Source: Melitaea cinxia (Eukaryota > Arthropoda > Insecta > Lepidoptera > Nymphalidae). From it: 64,000 bases of DNA. The notes under the pieces were generated by a model. The model saw nothing but the letters and a program-made list of their open reading frames with translations, ran no database searches and was not told the DNA's origin. The stretch spans positions 620,001-684,000 of the forward strand of contig NC_059419.1 of assembly GCF_905220565.1 (NCBI RefSeq), given 5' to 3'. Below are positions 1-10,850 of the stretch, piece after piece (positions within the stretch are counted from its first letter, which is position 1; each line of letters begins with the position of its first letter). A program made the position numbers and the translations under genes.

Positions 1-3000
1 ATTTGTGCCTTTGAAGTTGGTGCCGCAATCCGACCGAATCAAGGACGGTAGTCCTCGTCGTGACACGAATCTATCTAACGTCGCAACAAAGGCCTCTGTC
101 GAGAGGGCTGAGACTAGTTCTAAGTGTACCGCCTTGGTGGACAGGCAAACAAAGACGCACAGGTAGGACTTGACCGTTTTACTGTTCCTGAGGGTCGAGG
201 TCTTAACCGAAAAGGGACCTGCAAAGTCCGTCCCAACTCCAGCAAAGGGCCTTGTCTCTGTGACCCGATCCGACGGCAGGTCACCCATGATAGGCTGCAT
301 GGTAGAGGCCTTGAGTCTATAACAAGACATGCAGCGAAAGACCACACTACGGATCGTCCTTCGGGCCGATAAAATCCAAAATTCTCGTTGTAAAATGGCC
401 AATAAGGCATTACAGCCGGCGTGGGAGTTCTTGATGTGACGATCAGTCACCAACAAACTCACTAAGTGGCCACTTTTGGGCAACAGGAGGGGATGACGAG
501 CTCCATACGGGAGGTTTGCGTTCCTTAGACGCCCTCCGACTCGCAAAAGACCCGCACTGTCCAAAAAGGGGTTCAGTTTGCAAATGGCTCCAGACAGCTT
601 ACATTTGCCTTTTCTCAAAATATCAATCTCATTTTCAAAGTTCTCTTCTTGCACAGAACGAACCCAATGAAGAAGAGCATCCTGGAGCTCTTGTGGCGAT
701 AAGAACGCCTCCAAGCATTTGTTCTGTGGGTGTCTACAATTTCTGGTGAAGCGCTTGATCCAAGCGGTGACCCCCAGTAATTTGTCTAATGAGCTGTAGC
801 GATTCATTAGGAAATCTGGGTCGAACGGATGGTCCCGCCGTTCAATCGCAAGGGTTCGCAACCCAGGCAATGTGACAGTATCCAAGGCCGGTGTTCGCGG
901 CCAATTAGATTCTGACCTGGTCAACCACTCAGGTCCCCACCACAGGGAGTGCTCAACCAAAAAGGGGGCCATACATCCCCGTGATGCGCAATCAGCAGGG
1001 TTGACTTCGCCAGGCACATGCCTCCAGATTAACGGGGTTTCCGATTTCTGGATCTGAGAGACCCGATTTGCAACAAACACCTCTAAGGTGTGGACTGACG
1101 TCTTCAGCCAACATAGGACAATTTGACTGTCAGTCCATGCATAGACTGTCTCAATGTTAACTGACGGGCACAAGGTGGACATGACGTGATTCAAGAGGCG
1201 AGCAAGAAGGGCCGCCCCTGACAACTCTAGCTTGGGAATTGTCAAGGTAGTTCGAAGAGGCGCGACCTTGCTCTTCGCCATGACCAATGACACCTTCACT
1301 TGACCATCCATGGTCACGGTGCGCAAATATACGGCTGCTGCGTACCCACGTTCCGAAGCGTCCGAAAACCCATGAAGGGACGCTGTATGCTTCCCTGGTG
1401 GAAGCATAGCACGGGGCAACGATATCATATTGATAGCAGGCAATGAGGAAGCAAACAGGAGCCAGTCCTTCAAAATAGCTTCGCGGAGTGGCTCGTCCCA
1501 TCCAAGACCTGCAGTCCAAAGTCTCTGCAGGAAGCATTTGGCCCAGAATATGACTGGGCATATCCAACCATTGGGATCAAACGTTCTCGCGACAGTCGAC
1601 AGAACCAGCCGTTTCGTCCAAGTGCGAGGCGAATCCAAATCGACGTTGAACGTGAAGATGTCCTGGACTGGTCTGTACTGTATTCCAAGGACTGTCATCA
1701 TGGTAGGATTGTCACGGTTCTCAAATAGGTGAGGATCCTGCTGGTGGTCATCAGGTAGCCCATCCAAGAGCGCAGGTAAGTTGGAGATCCATTTACGCAA
1801 TTCATATCCTGCGGAGGCTAGGATGCCAATCAATTCGTCACGCAAAAGGAGAGCCTCTCTCTCCGTGGACGCACCAGTGCATATGTCATCAACATATAGG
1901 TCCTCCTTCAAAATGGCGGCTGCGCGAGGAAACGACATACGCTCTCGATCTGCGAGCTCCCAAAGCGAACGTATGGCCAAAAAGGGGCTAGACCGCAGCC
2001 CGTATGTGTTCGTGTTGAGTTCGTAGACAAGTATGGGGTCTTGCGGGTTTTCCCGCCACAATATCAGCTGGTATCGACGATCATCAGGGTGGATTACCGT
2101 TTGCCTGAACATCATCTTGATGTCAGCTACGAAAACGAATTGGTGACGCCGAAACCGCGTGATGACGTCACAAAGGTCCTTAAGCAATTTGGGACCAGAA
2201 TGAAGACACTGGTTCAAGGACACTCCCGATGTGGTCTGCGCAGAACCATCAAATACTGTGCGCAGCTTGCCACTTGACGGCTTTATCACAGCATGATGCG
2301 GGAGGAAAAAATGCTCCGTCGAGCGCCAGTCAAGTTTTGACACAGACATGTGTCCCAAATTCTCATACTCCCGCATGAAGTCAATGTATTTCTGTTTAAG
2401 TAGCGGGTCCCTGCTCATGCGGCGTTCCATTGCCAACAAACGCTTCTCTGCAGTAGGCCGCGAGTCGCCAAGGGGCGGTCGTACGGCAAGAAATGGCAAT
2501 CTTGTCATGATCCAGCCAGAACGAAGATAACTGGTGTTGCTCTTGTAGAACCGTCCACACTCCTCGTGTTCCGGATCAGAGCGGGGCGCTTGTGGTGGCT
2601 CTTCCACTTCCCAAAATCTCTGCACGGCGTCAGAGAGGGCGGAGCCCACCATCAAAGCCGTTCCAGGTTCAGCAGGAGGGGGAGCCCTCAATACAGGCCC
2701 CATCAATGCGAACCCAAATATGGTCCGGAGGGCTACTAAGCCACCTGGCTGCAAAACACGATCCTTACCGAGTAATATTTTGCCCAGTACATCGGCGCCA
2801 AGCAACAAATCGACCGTGCCAGGTAGGTCGAATTTAGGGTCAGCCAAGTCCAAATCGGCGGTCAATTTTAACGCATCCGCAGACAACCGAACTTGCGGGT
2901 GACTGCCCAAGATGTTCTCCATCACAATGGCCGACGATCTCAGCGTCGGGCGTGGAGAATTTGAAGGCGAGAACTCAAACGAAACGTGGCCCTCAACCGT

Positions 3001-3228
3001 GGTTACAGGGGCGTTCCCGACACCTCTTATTACATCTGAATGCTTTTTAATATTCAGGCCAGTCTGCCCCACCAACCAAGACGAGGCTATGCACCCTTGT
3101 GAGCCTGTGTCCAATATTGCTCGGACTACAACCGAGGCGCCCGTCCGTCCCCAGACCCGGACATAGGCCGTGGGCAAGAGGACGGTCTCAAAAGGGGGTG
3201 GTGCATAGCGGGGGCAGACGCCAACATC
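1..3228 (-). CDS. BEL/Pao retrotransposon pol polyprotein, 5' portion (runs off the left edge)
   Basis: This frame encodes the enzymes that copy and integrate the element. It is open from the TAG at 3229-3231 down to base 1, about 1,076 codons with no stop, and continues beyond the window. Domains in order: an aspartic protease with DTGS (3100-3111); reverse transcriptase with the first catalytic Asp in FVFVADIKMMF (Asp at 2122-2124) and the YVDD box (1885-1896); the BEL/Pao RT-RNase H connector; RNase H with SDAS near 1360-1380; an integrase zinc-binding region with CMSC near 325-345; and the integrase core with its first Asp in GTDFAGP (226-228) and second in SDCGTNF (28-30). The third catalytic residue lies outside. 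The frame is the same as gag's, with no shift. The domain order and YVDD are typical of BEL/Pao. No ATG sits at the head, so expression would need TAG readthrough or a gag-pol without the TAG. Confidence 0.95.
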
Positions 3229-3231
3229 CTA
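3229..3231 (-). other. in-frame TAG between gag and pol
   Basis: The single stop separating gag from pol. Reading continues in the same frame on both sides, into an about 25-residue linker and then the protease. It could be a programmed readthrough stop or a one-base nonsense mutation (for example CAG to TAG). The sequence alone does not decide. Confidence 0.9.
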
Positions 3232-4935
3232 ATGTTGGCGTGGCGGCGATCTATCGCCGCTGTCCCGGGACGGCACGTCAAAACGAGGGAGTGGTTTAAA
3301 CTCGCCCTCCTCTCGATGGCGACTGCCACGAGCCATAGTCGGCGGTTCGTAGCGCCGGGAGCGTCCGTACTGAGGGTTGCGCGGCTCCAAACGGGGACGC
3401 TCCGCCAGAGGGGGGGACGGCAATCGTACCGGACGTGCGTCACGGTAATCGTGGTAAATGACTGGAGGTGACCGTGATAGGTCACGAGGGTGCGGTGAGG
3501 GTGAACGGGGCACAAAGGTGCGGGATTGAACCCGAGGCCCCCTTCCATACCCGCCCGTGGGGCTGCGCGCCGAATCATGTCGGCGATCCACAGCAGCACA
3601 ATCTGCGTGGCGGGGGGGAGGTGAGCCGGACTCCAAATTGCGGGACTGAGCCCGGTGTCCGCTCTCATACCCGCCCGAAGGCGACCCCGGGTGGTCGCGG
3701 CGGCCATTTGCGTTGGCGCACAGCACCTTTAAATGTTGCCCTCCACAAACAGGACACGGGTGCATGTCGGGGCAAGCGCGCTGAAAGTGGTCCCCCAGGC
3801 AGGAGAAACACCAGCCTCGGGCCTTAGCAATCCGCCTACGAGAGGCCACATGCAACGCTACAAAGTCCGGGCACTGCATCGTTCGGTGCCCCCGGGACTT
3901 ACAGAACCGGCAGACCGGTCGCGCAGCCTGCGCGACTGCAAAGCGGGGGGACGCCCTTCCCTTTGGCGCCATTTGAGCAGTGCGCCGTTTGTTGGTGGGT
4001 CCGGAGCTTGATAGTCCCACCGGCGCATCCATAACGTCGCCCATGCGACACTCATTCTCCAGGAACGCCAACAATTGCTCATAACTAGGGAGAGGAGATG
4101 CCTCATCCCTAGTGTGCGCCTGTTCAAAACGTGCTCTCAGGGACACCGGCAACCGCTTGAGCATAATACGCACCAACCAGTATGACGACTGGTCAACCGG
4201 CAGGCCCAAGCGGCTAAGAGCATTGGTAGCTGCAACGAGGGGGTTAAGCATCTTGGTCCTCAACTGGGCGGTATTACTCACGACAGGAATGTCCATTATC
4301 TGGTCGATATGAGCATCGGCCAGACAGCGCTGGTTTTGGTAGCGCTTGGTGAGTAATGACCGCGCGACCGCATAGCTCCCTTCACAAATCGGGAGGTGCT
4401 GCACCAATTCTCTTGCCTCTCCATCCAGCACTGAGAGCAGGTAGGCCAGCTTTTGGGACAGGCTCAAATCCTCCCTAGAGTCCACAAGGCTTTCGAACAG
4501 GCCGATGAAACCCATCCACGCGTCGAGTCGACCATCGAAATGGGGGAGATCCAGGTTAGGCAGTCGGGTCAAAAGGCCCACGGGAGTCTTCAAAGAGGCC
4601 CTTGTAGGCGGTACTCCGGCGCGCGAGGCTAAGATCTCCCGGGCGCGTTGGGAGATTTCATCGGCGAGGCCCAAAATTTGGACGTAGTCCTCGTGGACTT
4701 GCTCCCGTCGCTCCTTCGGAAGCGACTCCATTGGCACATCGTCAAGGTGCAGAAGGAGGCGCTGGTACAGAGTCTCGACCTGTTCAAGTCGAGCCGGGCA
4801 TTTCTCGTATCTGTCTATTAAGGCCTCCGTGCGGTCTTCCCTATTCACCAAGGCGACCGCTGAACTGAACCATCTCAGTTGAGCTGTGATTCCTGAACAA
4901 GATTCACGGACCATGGTGACCGCGGTCGAAGTCAT
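3229..4935 (-). CDS. BEL/Pao retrotransposon Gag (568 residues)
   Basis: Gag forms the particle that packages the element's RNA. From the first ATG (4933-4935) the product is 568 residues. A second ATG at 4912-4914 sits in a better Kozak context (CACCATGG) and would give 561. The frame continues upstream to a TTG near 4974, which I do not take as the start. Residues about 90-235 match the DUF1759 type of BEL/Pao Gag (LPHFDGRLDAWMGF onward). Three zinc knuckles follow from residue 342: CX2CX4HX4C (CRFCKSRGHRTMQC), then CX2CX3HX4C twice (starting CFSC and CPVC). The C-terminal 150 residues are rich in Arg, Ser and Pro, as in RNA-binding tails. The frame ends at TAG 3229-3231, directly upstream of pol in the same frame. 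In most BEL/Pao elements gag and pol form one frame, so this stop is unusual. Confidence 0.95.
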   Translation of the reverse strand: MTSTAVTMVRESCSGITAQLRWFSSAVALVNREDRTEALIDRYEKCPARLEQVETLYQRLLLHLDDVPMESLPKERREQVHEDYVQILGLADEISQRAREILASRAGVPPTRASLKTPVGLLTRLPNLDLPHFDGRLDAWMGFIGLFESLVDSREDLSLSQKLAYLLSVLDGEARELVQHLPICEGSYAVARSLLTKRYQNQRCLADAHIDQIMDIPVVSNTAQLRTKMLNPLVAATNALSRLGLPVDQSSYWLVRIMLKRLPVSLRARFEQAHTRDEASPLPSYEQLLAFLENECRMGDVMDAPVGLSSSGPTNKRRTAQMAPKGRASPRFAVAQAARPVCRFCKSRGHRTMQCPDFVALHVASRRRIAKARGWCFSCLGDHFQRACPDMHPCPVCGGQHLKVLCANANGRRDHPGSPSGGYESGHRAQSRNLESGSPPPRHADCAAVDRRHDSARSPTGGYGRGPRVQSRTFVPRSPSPHPRDLSRSPPVIYHDYRDARPVRLPSPPLAERPRLEPRNPQYGRSRRYEPPTMARGSRHREEGEFKPLPRFDVPSRDSGDRSPPRQH

Positions 4936-5379
4936 CTTCAAAGGCACAGATATAACAACAGTAACAACAAACAATAATCAAATTAATTCCAATGAAACAA
5001 CTGCTATCACTGAATTGAAATCAAGTATCAAATCTTAAATAACTTCAGTAATAATACAAGAAAAAATTAAAACTAAGTTTTTTTTTTAATCTAATATTTC
5101 AACAAACTAGATTCAAAGCAATAACACAATTTACTCAACAAATTAATGAATTTACTGATAAATACCCATTTAAACAGCTATTTCTAATCTTATACTAACA
5201 AACAAGAGTATTTATAAGAAATTAACCTTCAATAAAGCATAAGACAACAGCTGTTATTAACTCAAATCCAAATATTAGACCTTAAGTATCTAAATATAAT
5301 ATTTTAATAAAGAAAGAATTAAACAAATTGTGACCTAACTTATTCATACAATATAATAAACTGAGCAACAATAAGTTAA
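4936..5379 (-). other. BEL/Pao untranslated leader
   Basis: The stretch between the primer binding site and gag is very A/T-rich with many stops in all frames. It is expected to carry the packaging signal. I see no separate gene in it. Confidence 0.75.
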
Positions 5380-5395
5380 CCACGCTCTGCTACCA
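5380..5395 (-). promoter_or_regulatory. primer binding site, initiator tRNA-Met type
   Basis: On the element strand this reads TGGTAGCAGAGCGTGG and lies five bases (5396-5400) from the LTR edge. The first 12 bases are complementary to the 3' end of animal initiator tRNA-Met, including the CCA. Position and sequence together fix the LTR boundary. Confidence 0.85.
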
Positions 5396-5400
5396 AAACT

Positions 5401-5982
5401 TGTTACGTCCGACCTGGAGTATATTGAAAACGAGTGGAAGCGTGATCTCAGGTACGAACGGGACGAACAATTGTCTGCAGTACGCAGAGCTAACACTCAA
5501 TGTCTTAAATAAAAATCCTACCTTAGTTTCACTGAATACTGTTCGGTGAAGCCTCGCCAGGTATAACTTAATTAACATCAAACTATAATTGGCCAATCAT
5601 TACGTCTAATGCTAATCAATTATACTTAACTGAAGTGGCGGGCTGAAGCAGGAACCAGCAATCAAAATGGCCGTTGTTCGGCGTAGTTCACTCACGTTTT
5701 TCACAATAATTCAACAAGGAATACAAGGAATACAATTTGCTATTAACAATAAAATTACTTCAAACAACAAAGGATGGTTCGATCAACAAAAGGCGATAAT
5801 TTTTCGCGAGAACGAACAAGTAAAAACAAAAGCGTAACTTTTATACGGAGACCGGAAAAACGATGCAAACTTTAAATTCAAAAGGTGACGAATGACAGCT
5901 CATAGATAAAACCATTTCGTAAACTATACTAACTGTCATAGATAATATAATAGTTTAGTGTTGCTACATTTGGTTCATAACA
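5401..5982 (-). repeat. 5' LTR of the BEL/Pao element
   Basis: The repeat begins on the element strand with TGTTATG (ending at 5982) and ends with CGTAACA (at 5401), giving the usual TG...CA ends with a short TGTTA/TAACA inverted repeat. Length is 582 bp. The inner edge is set by the primer binding site. The outer edge is inferred from the inverted end, because the second LTR lies outside the window and cannot be aligned. A target duplication (CTCAT at 5983-5987 expected) cannot be checked for the same reason. Confidence 0.8.
5838..5845 (-). promoter_or_regulatory. candidate TATA box in the LTR
   Basis: TATAAAAG on the element strand, about 140 bases inside the LTR, is a plausible core promoter for the genomic RNA. 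No start site can be fixed from sequence. Confidence 0.5.
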
Positions 5983-6400
5983 CTCATGTTTGTCGCAGTT
6001 ATTAATACATGGGTATAGGTTATATATTTTAATTAACATATAATTGCGGCGATATAATGGTTAAAAATAATATTATAATTAAAGAAAAAAAAACAAGAAA
6101 AGCCGCCTGCGTGAAGAACAACTATTAGAAAGTCAATTGAAAAAGCTGGAACAAGATAAAAATTCAATAATTACACAAAGATAGCTAAATAAATCACACC
6201 AATTTCAAACATTATGTACTGTACACTTACAAAAATCATGAAGGCGACTTTTTCAATTATTATTTTATTTATGTTTTTTTAGTTAGGCAAATTACGTAAT
6301 CGATTGAATTTTTTTAAAGAGTGGTTGATTAACATGACATAACATAACAATACACTTTATTGAACACCAACAGAAAATAATAATACGTATCAGATTGATT
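5983..6400. other. no gene seen
   Basis: A/T-rich sequence with short homopolymers. I recognise no repeat family or coding frame here. Confidence 0.6.
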
Positions 6401-6960
6401 TTTAACCGACTTCCAAAAAAGGAGGAGGTTCTTAATTCGACTGTATTTTTCTTTTTTTTTGTATATATGTTACTTCAGAACTTTTGACTGGGTGGACCGA
6501 GTTCGAGTTGTACGCAAAGGAAAAAAAGCCGACTTCAATTACATCGACATGTAATACAACAAAGGTAGACGAAAATATAGACAAGTAAATACGCGTTATT
6601 AAAGATTACTCAAAAATTTGTTATCAGATCTCGATGAAATTTAAATATGACTACACGATAAACATCAGCTTTCGATTAAATTAAAAATCATCAAAATCGA
6701 TACACCTAGTAAAAAGTTATGCGGTATAATACAACGTAGGTCGACGAAAATAGTCAAGTAAAAACGTATTATTTATATTACTCGAAAAGTTGTTGTTAGA
6801 TCTCAAATAAACTCAAGTGAGACCAAATGACACACACCACCTTTCGATTAAAAAAAAAATTGTAGAAATCGGTCCACTCAGTCAAAAGTTCTGAAGTAAC
6901 ATACATAAAAAATACAGTTAAATTGAGAGCTTCCTCCTTTTTTGGAAGTGGGTTAAAAAT
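6401..6960. mobile_element. foldback element, copy 1
   Basis: Both ends carry the same sequence in opposite orientation: AACCGACTTCCAAAAAAGGA at the left and its near-complement at the right. Homology extends over at least 100 bp per arm (TTACTTCAGAACTTTTGACT is shared). The interior holds two further diverged, repeated segments. It is a non-coding, long-inverted-repeat element. A second copy lies at 14811-15400 and fragments at 29885-30075 and 60757-60800. Confidence 0.75.
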
Positions 6961-8816
6961 AGAAACCGATTTTACACGTCTATAGAATTCCTAAGTCGAC
7001 AAGCTTGAACAGTGAAAGATTTAGTATAAACGAAAGAGGAGTGAGAGGGGAAATTCAAGAAGTAAGCTTTCCTCAGAACGAAAACTACGTTCATTGGAAT
7101 CACTAAGAAACTTAAATCGTCGTTTTAGATAAGCAGATACAACAGGATTAAAAAGAATAGAGTAAAGTAAGTTGAGAATATACGTATTCCCGAAGTAGGG
7201 AATTGGTTGCCACTCAGGGCGTAACTACTGCCGTATCAGCCGTATCAATGATACGGGGCCCCCTATTTACAGGGCCCCTAAGGTGTGTAAGCAAAAATCA
7301 GTAAAATGCTATCCACAATGTCACTTAATCTTGTGCTTCCTGGAAAAAAGAATAAAAAAAGTGTCATACATACCTATAGAGTTTTAACTTCAGAAATGAC
7401 TGAAGTCTGAAAAGCAGTCCCCTTTTATCCGAGTCAAGCGTGCGCCCAATTGTTGATAACATTCTGTATCGTTTATTTCGGGATTCAGTTAATCATTATG
7501 AACAATGAATTAATCTGTTTTATATAAGAATGGGGCACACAAGCAGACGAAGCCATCTGATTTATAACGGCTACCGTCGCCCATGGCCTTTAGAGAAAAG
7601 ATGTAGACACTAGACGCTTTAAAACCCCCAAATTTTAGCAAGGTCATTCCACACTTTGAATGTACGCGGAAACATTGCGCACGAAGCTCGCACATTGGTT
7701 GCAAACCACTGGTGGATACAATTAGCACCACTAGACTTCTTGACATCGAAATAATGCAGAACACGACAAACGACACTGCTCATAGTGCACATTACGCATC
7801 GCGTGTTCGCACCGTGGAATGCTCGGTGGTGCTTTTCCCTCATCGTCAAGAGTTGAATTCGACGCAAAAAGAGTGCAAAGAATTTCGCTTACTTTTTCGC
7901 ATAATATGCCAGAGAGCCTTCAGGTTCGCGCAATGATGGAAGTGTAGACTAAAAAAAGTTACCTTCGACAGCTTTTGTAAGAAACAAAAGGCATGGGTTC
8001 CATTTGGAAAGCCCAATAGTCTCTCGCCAATTCTGCTGTGTTTGAACTTTGCCCTAGCGATTTACTACCTGTAAGACCTGGAGGCAGCGTTGAATCTCTT
8101 CTTCAGGTTATGCACCTGTGAATCCCCCATATAGATGCGGAAGATTCATAGGAATTCACTAATAGTATTGGCCTCACAGGCTGAAGCGAACGATCCCCCG
8201 CATCTATTGCTGCAGGTCAAGGCTAATAACTCTCCAGCTTGGAACTACAAGCTCTTTAAATTAGCTTAAAATCCGAAATTCAAAACATTCATTCCATTAA
8301 AGAACTCATGGAATTATTACTGATAAAATTCAATAGCCTTGCATCCAATTTTCCGGAGGTATTAACTTGATGTTTTTCAAAACTAAAACTGATAAAAAAT
8401 TACCTAAGGATTTCGATGGAACAGGAACAGCTACAGCAGACTACACTCACTATTGTCTATTCTAGGAGGAAGTTATAACTTATAATCAATAAATATTTAT
8501 TTTAATTCAATGCAAGCATTTTTGTGAGAAATCTTTACCCATCATTTGCCTGCCCCCCACTAATTTTGATACAGGGTCCCAAGGTTCCCGGGGTTCCAAG
8601 GAATGCTACGCTAGTGGGGCCACTTGAGTTTTTTACGCAATTCAGAAATATGATTCTATTTGCGAAGTCCAAATACGAATCGCATAGGTACATAGATTCG
8701 ACCAAATTTAATAATCTGCTCCTCAGTAATGTCAAGAAAACTACTAAGCAATTTTTTACAGATGAAAAAAAACAGAGGAGGTTCTAAAGTCGCTACGTAC
8801 CTATATTTATTTATGT
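6961..8816. other. no gene seen
   Basis: No recognisable gene. A short GC-rich inverted motif lies near 7250-7281 (GGGGCCCCC and GGGGCCC around a TATTTACA spacer). Reading frames of 70-90 codons occur on both strands between 7510 and 7936 and at 8524-8787, but they overlap each other and resemble nothing I know. Confidence 0.5.
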
Positions 8817-9095
8817 TTGACCATGCATAGCTTTTTACAAAGTATTCCGAAATTGATAAAAAAATATATTGGAAAGAGTAAACCCCGAAGTTGTTTTTCG
8901 CCTAGGAGGCGAGGAAGAAGCGCGGCTCGCAGCTTGCTTGGCATAGGCATGGGAAAGAGCAGTCCTAATTTTTTAAACTTTCTTATTGTATTTTTTATTA
9001 GTATTACGGTAATAATAATCATAATATACTTTTTTGAAATCCTTGTATTGAGCCCTTTTGATACCAAAAACAAACAACACAGTTATTTACCATAA
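8817..9095 (+). other. open stretch of 92 codons, unlikely gene
   Basis: An ATG-led frame with an Arg-rich, GC-richer core (8880-8960) and an Ile-rich end. I do not recognise it. The GC-rich island suggests a fragment of an inserted element rather than a host gene. Confidence 0.15.
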
Positions 9096-9148
9096 TTATC
9101 ATTGTTATTTGTTAGCGAAACCCTTCGTTAGCCCAGGTTTGCACAGTG

Positions 9149-9188
9149 TTACAATAAAAACCGCATATACAAATACGGTTTTATTGTA
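9149..9188. repeat. short hairpin
   Basis: ACAATAAAAACCGCAT and TACGGTTTTATTGT form an imperfect stem around a loop of about seven bases. Confidence 0.5.
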
Positions 9189-9423
9189 GTTATGAAAAGA
9201 GAAATTATTTAATTTCTGTTAATACGAATTTTAGAAAATATCGACTAAAAATAACATCACTAGTGTATCGATATAATTGTCGACTATGAGGCATCACTTC
9301 GCTGGCGTATATACGTATTGCTTTGACCCTTCCCTCCCCCAGACCTATCCCCCAGAAAGCAAGAAAGGGACAACTGCAGCACAGACCGTTTTAGGTATAT
9401 AATTTTTGACCAAAACAGTGTTT

Positions 9424-9735
9424 CGTAGTCGACTGTTTTCTCCTCAAAACATGGCAATTTTTTAAAATTTTTTTTTTTACAAAATAAAAGAAGACTTCGG
9501 CTATGCCCCTATGTTTTCATTTTTTTGAAAATATGCATATATTTTTTTTAATGAGTGTCTGAAAATGTACAAAAAATTATGCAATATTTCGAGTTTTTGA
9601 AGTCTCCTAATTCCTATGATAATAAGAATATGAAAAAAATCAAAACATAGGGGCATGGTCATGGCAGCAAAGAGTTCTATGTCACAAAAATATTTGATCT
9701 AGTGTCATTATCCAGGGAGAAAACAGTCGACTACG
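9424..9735. mobile_element. foldback/MITE-like element
   Basis: The outer 20 bp are perfect inverted repeats (CGTAGTCGACTGTTTTCTCC at 9424-9443, complement at 9716-9735). An inner pair (ATGCCCCTATGTTTT at 9502 and its complement ending at 9656) lies at the mirror position 78-79 bp inward. The whole 312 bp therefore folds back on itself. No coding frame is present. Confidence 0.65.
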
Positions 9736-10656
9736 TTTGTATGGAGAAAGACCCGGTACCCTTTCCTCTTAAGCACATATCTTTGATTGATTAGTATAAC
9801 TAACACGAACAAGAGTAGTTTATTAATACGAGGTAGCCTGACATATTTTGGCAAGGATTTAGATTTTTTTAACATTATTTTTTATAAATTATAATATCTT
9901 TTTTTCGATTCTTGTGATAATGTTAAATTGATTATTCTCACAAACTTTTAAGCGAATACTCTTTGATATATAATATATATAAAATATACAGTCTTTGAAT
10001 CTTTTGCTGCGGATTGTGTTTGGGAATTAGAAATACTTGAGCTATTTTATAGCACGATGAATTTACAAAATTAGGCCAGATAGCTGATAAAAGAATCTGC
10101 GCACCACAGTCTTGACACTTGTGAGGTTTAATACGAAGCCGTTAGGATCAAACAAGTATTTCCAACTACCATTATCTAAATAACGATAAACCCTCGAACA
10201 TGATCCTGAGTTTAAGAGGCTATTGAAATGGTATAGTAATCTTGGCTTATTGTGCTTTTCAATTTTCATAGATTTTTCTAGTATATCGTTCAATTATTTT
10301 CTTTTCATTATTTTCTTTCATTTCATTTCCAACCAACGTTTTAATGTAAAAATATAAGATTCATTTCAGTGATATCTATTTAAAATAATTAACTAAAACT
10401 TTAAAAAAAACAAGTAGTATGTCACCAAATATATCTATGTAATTCCGAATGAAAATATCAACTTTTATACATCCAAAAACTTCAGAATCAGAAATTACAA
10501 AGTTCCTTACAAAATTTCAAGATTATAAGATGCAGTCATTTTCGAAATTCCATTTATCGATATTGATTTAAAGGAATGAGTGATCTTTATACAATACATG
10601 AAACATGATAAATTAACCGCCTATACTTCATATGGTTTTTTAATACAAAAACAAGC
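9736..10656. other. no gene seen
   Basis: A/T-rich unique sequence. A 76-codon minus-strand frame (10063-10293) resembles nothing I know. Confidence 0.5.
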
Positions 10657-10850
10657 GTAATTACAGTAACTTATAGACGCTTGCAACACCAGAAGCAATA
10701 CAAGCGCATTGCCGACCTCACCCCCAACGAACCTAACACAACACTGCTTGAAAGCAGTACTATTTATCTGTGATCTTCTGTAAGGTCGTAGTACTTCCCC
10801 AGTCGGGCTCTAAAGCAGAATATATTCTGCTGTGTCCTACCTCAGTTAAT
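10657..10850 (-). mobile_element. A-tailed retroposon family B, partial
   Basis: Matches the other family-B copies at 22588, 38015, 42430, 47391 and 60880. Shared blocks are the CAACACCAGAAGC segment, the ACTGCTTGAAAGCAGT hairpin, the CCCCAGTCGGGCT segment and the CCTACCTCAGTTA end. The strand is set by the copy at 47391-47640, whose A-rich tail shows the 3' end. This copy lacks that 3' part. Confidence 0.75.

Noticed and set aside
120..3707. Many plus- and minus-strand frames of 60-193 codons overlapping gag and pol
   Set aside because: They are in other frames of the same GC-richer coding sequence; the gag/pol frame explains the region fully.
5390..5596. 68-codon minus-strand frame
   Set aside because: Lies within the LTR and crosses the primer-site edge.
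7510..7936. Possible gene from overlapping 74-88 codon frames on both strands
   Set aside because: Mutually overlapping, unrecognised, and without splice or polyadenylation context.
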